Positions 1 to 5,959 of a stretch of DNA of 9,044 nucleotides are shown here, one piece after another (position 1 is the first letter of the stretch; every line of letters begins with the position of its first letter). Made by a program: the position numbers and the translations under genes. The notes beneath the pieces are model-generated. The model saw only the letters and a list, made by a program, of their open reading frames with translations, did not search any database and was not told where the DNA came from. This stretch comes from Promethearchaeota archaeon (lineage in GTDB: Archaea; Asgardarchaeota; Lokiarchaeia; Sigynarchaeales; SOKP01). The stretch is from the NCBI GenBank assembly GCA_014730295.1, contig WJIN01000059.1:1-9044 (forward strand), written 5' to 3'.

Positions 1-1
1 A

Positions 2-277
2 ATAACTCCATGTGTAACATATTTCGGAAGGAAAAATTTGAATACTCTTGGGTCCGAATACGCAGACTCTCCAGAAGTTGCTGAAAAGATGGATAATGCG
101 GGAAAGATGATTGATTGGATTAAGAAAAATACGGTGAGAATAAACCAAGCAAAATTTATGACGGAAGAGGAATTGTTCAATAAATATGTAATTGGAGAAT
201 TTCGATATGATACCAGTAAACCCGAATATGCTGAACAATATGAAGAAATTAAGAAGATGGCACAAGGGAGGAAATAA
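2..277 (+). CDS. korB: 2-oxoacid:ferredoxin oxidoreductase beta subunit, C-terminal end (partial)
   Basis: This is the last 91 codons of a gene whose 5' part lies outside the window. The frame is open to the left edge, so the TTG at 38 is internal, not a start. It begins ITPCVTYFGRKN, which resembles the C-terminal part of KorB/VorB-type beta subunits (usually CPTYFGRxN), followed by an acidic linker, a WIKKNTV segment and the tail motif YVIGEFRYD, all typical of that family's C-terminus. The beta subunit binds thiamine diphosphate and a [4Fe-4S] cluster and, with the alpha and gamma subunits, converts a 2-oxoacid plus CoA to acyl-CoA, CO2 and reduced ferredoxin in the cytoplasm. The substrate (2-oxoglutarate or another 2-oxoacid) cannot be read from this fragment. 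A gamma-subunit gene on the same strand lies 2.1 kb downstream across a decayed island, which suggests that one operon was split. The family call is from recognition of the tail only. Confidence 0.75.
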   Translation: MTPCVTYFGRKNLNTLGSEYADSPEVAEKMDNAGKMIDWIKKNTVRINQAKFMTEEELFNKYVIGEFRYDTSKPEYAEQYEEIKKMAQGRK

Positions 278-306
278 GAAACTTTTTCAACCTTTATACT
301 AACCAA

Positions 307-322
307 TTTTTCCATTTTTTTT
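307..322 (+). terminator. oligo-T terminator after korB
   Basis: Two T runs (five Ts at 307-311 and eight Ts at 315-322) lie about 30-45 nt after the korB stop codon. Archaeal transcription commonly ends at such oligo-T tracts without a strong hairpin. If it is active, korB is not co-transcribed with the gamma-subunit gene downstream. The call rests on base composition only, in a very AT-rich stretch. Confidence 0.35.
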
Positions 323-370
323 ATAAATTTTATCTTATGATTTAAGATATTTCTCTAATTTTAATCAAGT

Positions 371-1402
371 ATGATTGCTGAATTCGATAAACTCAAACAG
401 AGTTTTTTCGGGAGTATGAAGAAAAAGATAAATTACTAAAAAAAGAGGAATACGGAGCTTTAAGTAATGAACATAAGTATTATTATTTCATTTTCAAAGA
501 GATAAGAAATTTAGAAAACCTCATTGACTTTTTGATAAAAATATTCCTAAACGAGACAAACAATTTATTAACTTTCAAATGAATGAGAGATTATAACAAA
601 AAAAAGAATTTTTATCAAATCCAAGAGGTAAATTTTAGTATTTAAGACAATTGGAAAAAGAAAGATTGGATCTTTTCGAAAGTATATTGTCAACATTTTA
701 AATTTTCGTTAAATAATGCTTATAATCAAATTCTAAAATATGCATTAATCTATATTCGAAAATTAATCTCTATTAATAACTTTAGTCTTTACAAAGAGAA
801 TTTGGCACTTTTAGGTAAAGTAGATAATATTAGGTGGGGAACTTCAAAATAGAAAAATTACATTATGATAGAAACACTTATGCTTACAAATCTTTACACG
901 ATATTTGTAGCTTAATATTAGACGATTTTTCACTTAAGTTCGAGAGAGAAAACATAATTTTTATGTTTTTGATATAAATAGTTAGAATATTTATGAGATT
1001 TTCTTAAGAGTTATATATAATTCATTTCAAAATGAATTTGATGTAAATGCTTTTTCAATTGAAAAATTAACTTCTAAAATTAATAGCGATGATCAAATCG
1101 AAAAAAAATTGTACCCCGATATAATTCTTAATCAAAATGATGAAAACATAATATATATTGATGCCAAATATAAAACTAAATATTCATATAGAGATTACTA
1201 TCAAATTAATACATATCTCACCCAAATCGATAGAATACCTTATGGTGAACTAATTTATCCTAAATTTAAAGCTGATCAAACTCGATTCATTGAAGGTAAT
1301 TATGAGAAGGTGAAAATTCGATTTATTGACTTAGCGAGAATTAGTGATAGGGATTATCTTAAAGATTTTGTTTTTAAAACATTTAAAGAATATCAAAAAT
1401 AA
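371..1402 (+). pseudogene. decayed McrC-like restriction subunit (PD-(D/E)XK nuclease)
   Basis: Three reading frames joined end to end read like one McrC/DUF2357-type protein. The frame from 400 to 849 contains KVYCQHFKFSLNNAYNQILK, matching the 'V-C-..-S-x-N-x-x-N-x-x-L-K' region of McrC, but has stops at 580 (TGA), 643 (TAA) and 850 (TAG). The frame shifts at about 850 and runs 852-960 with YKSLHDICSLILDDF. It shifts again near 960 to YVFDINS, a TAG at 983, and then NIYEIFL, which resembles the FDxNxLYExF motif. From 986 to 1402 the frame is clean and carries the nuclease core: YPDIIL (Asp codon at 1118) and IIYIDAKYK (D-A-K, codons 1160-1168). McrC normally supplies the nuclease subunit of modification-dependent McrBC systems together with the GTPase McrB, and no McrB is visible here. 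With at least three nonsense codons and two or three frameshifts it is almost certainly not functional. The ATG at 371 as the old start is a guess. Confidence 0.65.
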
Positions 1403-1450
1403 TATTTTAAGACTATAAAATTCTTGGAGTTAAAAGAATGATTAAGTCAA

Positions 1451-1624
1451 CTATTCATCTTGGTTGATTTCTGCTAAATAAATCTGATAAGTTCGATCTG
1501 GATCAATCAATCCATTTTCAATATAAATGGATGGAATTGAAAAAATATATCGATCCCCCATCTTAGCGGGTTTTCTTTTAAACGTTATTCCTTTTTTCAA
1601 AAAATTTATCTCATCATCACTCAT
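1451..1624 (-). CDS. small AbrB/SpoVT-like protein, 57 aa
   Basis: This ORF is ATG (1624-1622) to TAG (1453-1451) and encodes 57 residues. The core, roughly residues 18-50, reads RKPAKMGDRYIFSIPSIYI and then ENGLIDPDRTYQIYL. This fits the swapped-hairpin AbrB/MazE/SpoVT pattern: basic strand, K-x-GD, hydrophobic-x-IP, 'ENGL-x-x-(G/D)' and a closing strand. Such proteins usually bind DNA as dimers and often act as antitoxins or local repressors. An AAGGAG lies 15 nt before the ATG, which is rather far for a Shine-Dalgarno site. An in-frame TAA lies 13 codons upstream, so no much longer form exists. It is the only intact ORF in the 278-2416 island and faces the McrC remnant convergently. No toxin partner is visible. 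The protein-like composition supports a real gene, but the family call is by motif resemblance alone. Confidence 0.5.
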   Translation of the reverse strand: MSDDEINFLKKGITFKRKPAKMGDRYIFSIPSIYIENGLIDPDRTYQIYLAEINQDE

Positions 1625-1688
1625 AATGAATTGATTTGTCTCCTTATTAATCTCGGAATATTCTTATCACAATCATAACATATATCAT

Positions 1689-1739
1689 AATGTATACAAA
1701 GTATTATATATTAAAATTTTTATTTATATTATATACATT
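1689..1739. promoter_or_regulatory. AT-rich inverted repeat upstream of the AbrB-like gene
   Basis: AATGTATA (1689-1696) and TATACATT (1732-1739) form an exact 8-base inverted repeat, and a further TATACAT occurs at 1768-1775. It sits 65-115 nt upstream of the AbrB-like start, in the divergent gap before the zinc-ribbon remnant. AbrB-like proteins often bind AT-rich palindromic DNA near their own promoters, so an operator is possible. The stretch 1625-1829 otherwise holds nothing I can recognise, and short AT palindromes arise easily by chance here. Confidence 0.25.
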
Positions 1740-1829
1740 CCCGTATATATTTCAGTATTCAATCCAATATACATAATGAAATAGTGGAATTATAAAATTT
1801 AGATATAAATGGAAAATATGTGATTAAAA

Positions 1830-2295
1830 ATGGTTAAGGAACGTAAAAAATACTATTCTGATAAATTATCAGTGGTGGGTAGCGCCTAGATCTATATTTG
1901 AAGGTACTTGGTGCCCCGAATGTTATTTAAATAAGGAGGGATATTTAAAAGAGATCCAAGATATAGCTGATTCTCGCGGTGGCAAATGCTTATCTAAAGA
2001 ATATTTAAATGCCCATACTCATCTAAAGTTCCAGTGTGAATTAAATCATATTTGGATGGCGAAACCAAACAGCATAAAAAATGGGACATGGTGTCCAAAA
2101 TGTTTCAATAAAAAAGAGTTCTATCTTAACGAAATAAAAGAGATTGCTAAAAAGAATGGAGGTATATGTTTATCTCTTGAATATATCAACAATAAAACTA
2201 AATTGAAATTTCTATGTGCTTATGGACATGAATGGTGGACCCGACCAAAAAACATAAAAGAGGGAACATGATGTCCCCATTGTTATCACAGCTAA
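1830..2295 (+). pseudogene. broken zinc-ribbon repeat protein
   Basis: An open frame from 1828 to 2268 encodes two complete and one partial zinc-ribbon repeats, but it has no usable ATG/GTG/TTG before the ATG at 2056, which is inside a repeat. A likely old start is the ATG at 1830 in another frame (MVKERKKYYSD), which needs a frameshift near 1860 to join the repeats at QWWVAP. Each repeat has GTWCPxC and, about 40 residues on, a C-x3-H pair followed by W, giving a CxxC/CxxxH metal site. The third repeat begins GT, then TGA at 2269-2271 exactly where the other units have TGG (Trp), and then CPHCYHS and TAA at 2293. A TGG-to-TGA nonsense mutation explains this. Proteins with runs of such repeats occur in Asgard archaea and large DNA viruses. 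Their role is not established, though nucleic-acid binding is plausible. Confidence 0.6.
1903..2262 (+). repeat. two 180-nt (60-aa) zinc-ribbon repeat units
   Basis: Unit 1 (1903-2082) and unit 2 (2083-2262) are exactly 60 codons each, with no gaps needed. Shared positions include GTWCPxC at 1-7, YLxEIxxIA at 14-22, GGxCLSxEY at 26-34, LKFxC at 41-45, H at 49 and W at 51. A third unit starts at 2263 and is cut by TGA. At the DNA level the units are clearly diverged, so this is an old duplication within the protein, not a recent tandem repeat. Confidence 0.8.
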
Positions 2296-2416
2296 TTTTA
2301 ATAATTATTTAATTAAGAATAAATCTAGATTTTATTTAACTTTTTTAGATAAAATAAAACTTTTATTATAATATTTAATACTTTAATACAAACAGATATC
2401 ATATTAAAAATTATAG

Positions 2417-3078
2417 GTGTTGAAAATAGCAAGATATGAAATTCGTATAGCAGGGTTTGGCGGTCAAAATTTGTGAGAAATCCTCCAAATGATTAGGGAG
2501 TCATAACTCTGAGTAAGATGATAATAACAGCAGCATCTTTTTATGAAGATTTAGCAGCTACACAAACAGAAGCTTATAGTGCCGCGGCTAGAAAACTATA
2601 TATATAATATAGATTGGTCAAGGGCGGAAAATGTTGGGCGGAAGTTGTAGTAGATTTAGACAGAGATCAAGACTTAATCGATTATCCTAAAGCATTAGAA
2701 CCATATGATTTTTTGATTATTCTTTCTGATGAAGCTGCTTCCGAGGTTAAAAAAAATCACCTTAAAAAGGGTGATAATACGGGATATCTATTATGGGATT
2801 CTGCCGCGATAGGGAAATTTAGAACAGCAAAAAGAGTTAAATCATTAGCACTTCCTGTACAGAAAATATCTTTAGAAAAATTTGGCAAAACAGTTTTCGG
2901 AAATAGTATTCTTTTTGGAGTCTTTACAGCAATAGCTCAAATATTTTCAGAAGAATCCGCGATCGAAACAATCAAAAAGTTTGTCCCGAAAAATACACTT
3001 GAAATAAATTTGGAAGCTTTTGAACTGGGAAAAAAGGAAGGAATTGAATTTTTAAATAAATTAAAAGAAGAGGATTAG
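2417..3078 (+). pseudogene. korG: 2-oxoacid:ferredoxin oxidoreductase gamma subunit, interrupted by two short insertions
   Basis: The start is GTG 2417 or TTG 2420. The frame runs through RYEIRIAGFGGQ, the N-terminal motif of gamma subunits, up to the CAA codon at 2465-2467. An extra 29 nt (2468-2496) then brings stops and a frame change. Coding resumes at 2497 with GVITLSKMIITAASFYED and TQTEAYSAAAR, matching the family's GFGGQGV...AVQTQSYGPEARGG. A second extra block of 30 nt (about 2593-2622) carries TAA at 2605, after which GGKCWAEVVVDLD continues without error to TAG at 3076-3078. Removing both blocks gives 603 nt, a continuous 200-codon protein plus stop, which is normal size for the family. 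The gamma subunit is a core part of the 2-oxoacid:ferredoxin oxidoreductase. The next gene starts 5 nt later. The gene is either recently inactivated, mis-assembled, or read through an unusual mechanism. Without such a mechanism only a 154-aa fragment from TTG 2614 could be made. Confidence 0.7.
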
Positions 3079-3083
3079 ATAAA

Positions 3084-4901
3084 ATGTTTAACAAAATTCA
3101 AAAAGGTTGGAAAGAGCTCAAGGAAGAAGTAATTGATTCAGGAAGATGTGTATTTTGTGGCGGATGTGGAGCATTTTGCGCGAATATTAAGTTTGATAAA
3201 GAAAATGAGATTCCATATGATGATGGTTCTTGTGAGGAAATGAATACTTGTAGAGATGGATATGGATTATGTTATAATGTCTGTCCAAAGACTGGAATTG
3301 ATGATATACCCCTTGAATTGCTGGATAAATGGGTTTTCGGAAAAGAGAAAAAAAGGATCCTCGGCGATTATATTGATATAAAGTCAGTGAGATTAGGCGA
3401 TAGCCTTAAACAAAAAATTGGAAGTGTTGATGCAGGTGTAATTTCGGGATTATTAATGAGTGCGATGGAAGAGAATCAAATTGATTGTGCTATTATCAAT
3501 GAAAATGACGAAAAATACAGACCCGAACCGAAAATAATTAAGGAGGTTAATCAAATAAAAAAGTCTGTGGGATATAAACCAAGTCAAGCACCAACTCTCT
3601 CGCTTATAGGAGAGGCTATCAATGATGGATGCACAGACATCGCTGTTGTAGGAACTCCATGTCAAATTCAAGGATTACGTAAACTCCAAAATCATCCTCG
3701 ATTTGATTTTGAAGCTTACGATTTAGTTTCTTTAGCAATCGGTACATTTTGCTTTGGAACGTTTCATAATCGCGAATTGTTGAACGTACTGGAAAGATAT
3801 AATGTAGATCCCAACGAAATATCTAAAGTAGAAAAGGATAAATCCAATTTCAAGTTAGAATTCACAACTAATTCTGCTAGAACGGGGGTTCCTCTGAATG
3901 ATTTATACAGTTCATCAATAAGAAATGCATGTTTTTCTTGTTCTGATTATACCGCATCCTTTGCGGACATTTCTATTGGAAATGAAGGAAGTGAAGAAGG
4001 ATGGCACACAGTAATTATTAGAACTGAAAGAGGACAAGAAATCTTTGATTTAGCTAAAGAAGAAGGGTATTTAGAAACTCAAGAGATAAATAAGGATAAT
4101 AAGGAAATTGTCTTGGATATTACCAGACGGAAGATTGATATAGCAGAGATTGAAAAAATTGATGAACATTCACCAGAAATTAGAAGCTTTTGGATTAGGA
4201 ACGCTCGGATCACAAAGGCATATCAACCAGGAAACTTTGTAATTCTCTGGCTCCCCGATTATGATTTTCTTCCAATGTCCATTTCTAAGATTGATGGAAA
4301 TCTCTTAGAAATTACAGTTCAAAAGATTGGACCTGGCACAGAACAACTTTTTGAATTAGGTGTTGGAGATAAAATAGGGATTCGAGGACCATTTGGAAAC
4401 ACATGGAATTATGAAGACGCATCCAATATCCTAGTTGTTGGTGGAGGGATGGGAATCGCAGCGGTAACAAGCTTAATTAAACCATTAAAGCGAAATAAGA
4501 AAGATGTATTTGTTGCGATTGGTGCGAAGAATAAAGCCTCTTTAATCTTCGAAGAGAGATTGAAGGATTTAATACCCGATACTTTATGTACAACCGATGA
4601 TGGTTCTTTAGGAAGAAAATGTTATGTTACTGACCCTATCGAAGAAATAGTAGAAGAGAAAAACATCGATCTCATTCTAACCTGTGGTCCAGAAGTGATG
4701 ATGAAGCGTGTTTTAGAAATAGCTGAATCTAAAGGTATAGAATTACAAGCTTCTCTAGAGAGAAAGATGAAGTGCGGAGTAGGATTATGCGGATCTTGTT
4801 GTATTGGTGAGGAGAATAAAACAACTGTCTGTAAGGATGGACCAATCTTTGATTTAAATCAATTGAAATCCTTTCCCCAATTTGGGAAGTATGAAAAATA
4901 A
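3084..4901 (+). CDS. FrhB-PyrK fusion: FAD/Fe-S oxidoreductase, 605 aa
   Basis: The N-terminal half (about residues 20-345) is a coenzyme F420 hydrogenase/dehydrogenase beta module. It has RCVFCGGCGAFC (Cys 22, 25, 28, 32), a second set at Cys 50, 56, 63 and 67 (CYNVCPKTG), VVGTPCQIQGLRKLQ around Cys 193, and NACFSCSDY (Cys 283, 286). The C-terminal half (about 352-605) is a PyrK/dihydroorotate-dehydrogenase electron-transfer module. It has the flavin motif PMSIS at 397-401 (Leu replaces the usual preceding Arg), GPGTEQL, GIRGPFGN, the nucleotide-binding VVGGGMGIAA at 451-460, CGPEVMM at 534-540, and a [2Fe-2S] site at Cys 564, 569, 572 and 583 ending CKDGPIF. GAGG at 3070-3073 supports the ATG. 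No signal peptide or membrane segment is visible, so it should be cytoplasmic. It probably moves electrons between ferredoxin, F420 or a related flavin partner, and NAD(P)H. It is the last gene of the kor operon, 5 nt after the gamma subunit. The domain calls are strong, but the electron partners are inferred. Confidence 0.85.
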   Translation: MFNKIQKGWKELKEEVIDSGRCVFCGGCGAFCANIKFDKENEIPYDDGSCEEMNTCRDGYGLCYNVCPKTGIDDIPLELLDKWVFGKEKKRILGDYIDIKSVRLGDSLKQKIGSVDAGVISGLLMSAMEENQIDCAIINENDEKYRPEPKIIKEVNQIKKSVGYKPSQAPTLSLIGEAINDGCTDIAVVGTPCQIQGLRKLQNHPRFDFEAYDLVSLAIGTFCFGTFHNRELLNVLERYNVDPNEISKVEKDKSNFKLEFTTNSARTGVPLNDLYSSSIRNACFSCSDYTASFADISIGNEGSEEGWHTVIIRTERGQEIFDLAKEEGYLETQEINKDNKEIVLDITRRKIDIAEIEKIDEHSPEIRSFWIRNARITKAYQPGNFVILWLPDYDFLPMSISKIDGNLLEITVQKIGPGTEQLFELGVGDKIGIRGPFGNTWNYEDASNILVVGGGMGIAAVTSLIKPLKRNKKDVFVAIGAKNKASLIFEERLKDLIPDTLCTTDDGSLGRKCYVTDPIEEIVEEKNIDLILTCGPEVMMKRVLEIAESKGIELQASLERKMKCGVGLCGSCCIGEENKTTVCKDGPIFDLNQLKSFPQFGKYEK

Positions 4902-4922
4902 GGACTTAAACAACTATTATTA

Positions 4923-4980
4923 TTTTTTATTTATAATTTATACTTTTTGAATTTTAGAAGTTAAGAAGAATTCAATCTTC
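4923..4980. terminator. likely bidirectional terminator between convergent genes
   Basis: For the plus strand there are T runs at 4923-4928 and 4944-4948 shortly after the fusion gene's stop. For the minus strand a small hairpin, GAAGA (4965-4969) with TCTTC (4976-4980) and a 6-nt loop, lies 28 nt past the stop of the QueG-like gene. The convergent layout makes termination here expected, but the hairpin is weak. Confidence 0.4.
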
Positions 4981-5007
4981 AATTTGATAAAAAAGGATAA
5001 TTGTTAG

Positions 5008-5868
5008 TTATTTCTCGGGTATTTCATTTTCACAAGGTACATCAACTTGACATAAACCGCATGCATAGATGTTTATTCCGAAATCCTTGTTTATAATAGG
5101 AATGGAACTCATTACATGTTCAGAACAAATTTGTTTATCATGGCCATTTTCAAAATCTATAGCATTAACAGGACACCGTTCAATACATCTTCCACAACTA
5201 GTACAATATTCATAGGGATCGTCTGGTCGCTTGTTTTTGTCAGAAGGTAATTCTTCGTTGATTATAATACTTCCACAGCGCATTGCTATACCTTTACGAT
5301 TAATAAAGCCATCAGATAATCCAAATGAGCCCAATCCCGCCGCATATGCCATATGTCTATGACTCCATGTAGAAGCCCAAACTCCTTTTTCATGCTTTCT
5401 ATTAACCTTAAAAAGAAATCTTTCATTTGCTGGAGCGAGGGCTACTAAACCTTTCTTAGATATAATTTGGACTAAATGCTTCTGTAATTTGCGATTTGCT
5501 TCTTCCCCATAAAGGCGAGTATGAGCCCATCTCTCAGAAGGCCATTTTTGTGAATATTCAAAATTTTCTAATTTTGTTTCTTTACTTATAGGGAGAATAA
5601 AGGCTATTACTGACACTTTCTCACTATCAGGTTCAATTTTCTTTTTTTCACAATACTTTTTAAATGCTTCTTGGGGTGTTAAATGAAAAGTGCCTATCAC
5701 TTCCTTATATTTTTTAAATATTGGATCATCACCACTCACGAATCCGACCAAACATGATGGTTCAAATATGTAAGAATAATCGGTTTGGATTTTATTCGAA
5801 TCCTCTTCTTCTAAAAATCTATCAATCTCCTCTTTGATCCACGCTTTCTTTATTATATTTTCATTCAT
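5008..5868 (-). CDS. QueG-like double [4Fe-4S] cluster protein, 286 aa
   Basis: The family is related to epoxyqueuosine reductase and reductive dehalogenases, which use cobalamin and two [4Fe-4S] clusters. Visible features are WAHTRLYGEEANRKLQKHL at about 114-132 (like WAR-x-x-DYH-x-x-L-x-x-KL in QueG), YAAGLGSFGLSDGFINRKG at 175-193 (like AGLGWIGK-x-x-x-LI), a first cluster CTSCGRCIERCP (Cys 222, 225, 228, 232), and second-cluster cysteines at 248, 270, 273 and 279 (YACGLCQVDVPCEN, like the QLVCPWN box). It ends there and so lacks the C-terminal HEAT-like part of bacterial QueG. The DTAP-x-x-ER segment with the catalytic Asp of QueG reads APANER here, followed by an extra basic loop, so true epoxyqueuosine reduction is doubtful. 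A GGGA 8-11 nt before the ATG can serve as ribosome site. It lies 91 nt after the URO-D gene on the same strand and is probably co-transcribed, hinting at a cobamide-linked redox or activation role. Confidence 0.7.
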   Translation of the reverse strand: MNENIIKKAWIKEEIDRFLEEEDSNKIQTDYSYIFEPSCLVGFVSGDDPIFKKYKEVIGTFHLTPQEAFKKYCEKKKIEPDSEKVSVIAFILPISKETKLENFEYSQKWPSERWAHTRLYGEEANRKLQKHLVQIISKKGLVALAPANERFLFKVNRKHEKGVWASTWSHRHMAYAAGLGSFGLSDGFINRKGIAMRCGSIIINEELPSDKNKRPDDPYEYCTSCGRCIERCPVNAIDFENGHDKQICSEHVMSSIPIINKDFGINIYACGLCQVDVPCENEIPEK

Positions 5869-5959
5869 TTCTATCCCATAGCTACAATTTTAATGATTAT
5901 TCTAAAATAATGAAAATTATTTTTGAACTAAGTTGCTTGTATTGTTGAAATAACGATAA

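Noticed and set aside
38..277. A separate 79-aa gene starting at TTG 38 with GGAAGG upstream
   Set aside because: The frame is open to the window edge and the upstream residues (TPCVTYFGRKN) continue a KorB-like C-terminus, so TTG 38 is an internal codon.
2269..2271. TGA as selenocysteine or reassigned to tryptophan
   Set aside because: The other repeat units have Trp (TGG) here, no selenocysteine insertion hairpin was recognised, and TGA ends other genes in the window.
2473..2496. GT-AG spliceosome-like intron (GTGAG...TTAG) inside korG
   Set aside because: Removing it leaves extra bases and does not restore the GFGGQ-GVITL join. Only the 29-nt block does, and that block starts with AA. 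The gene is prokaryotic in type.
2468..2622. Programmed translational bypass elements with matching take-off and landing codons
   Set aside because: The codons before the blocks (CAA, AGA) do not match the last triplets of the blocks (TAG, AAG), so the usual matching rule is not met. It remains only a remote option.
3453..3671. 72-aa minus-strand ORF within the FrhB half
   Set aside because: It lies fully opposite a conserved cysteine-rich coding region and its translation resembles no protein family I know. It is a shadow frame.
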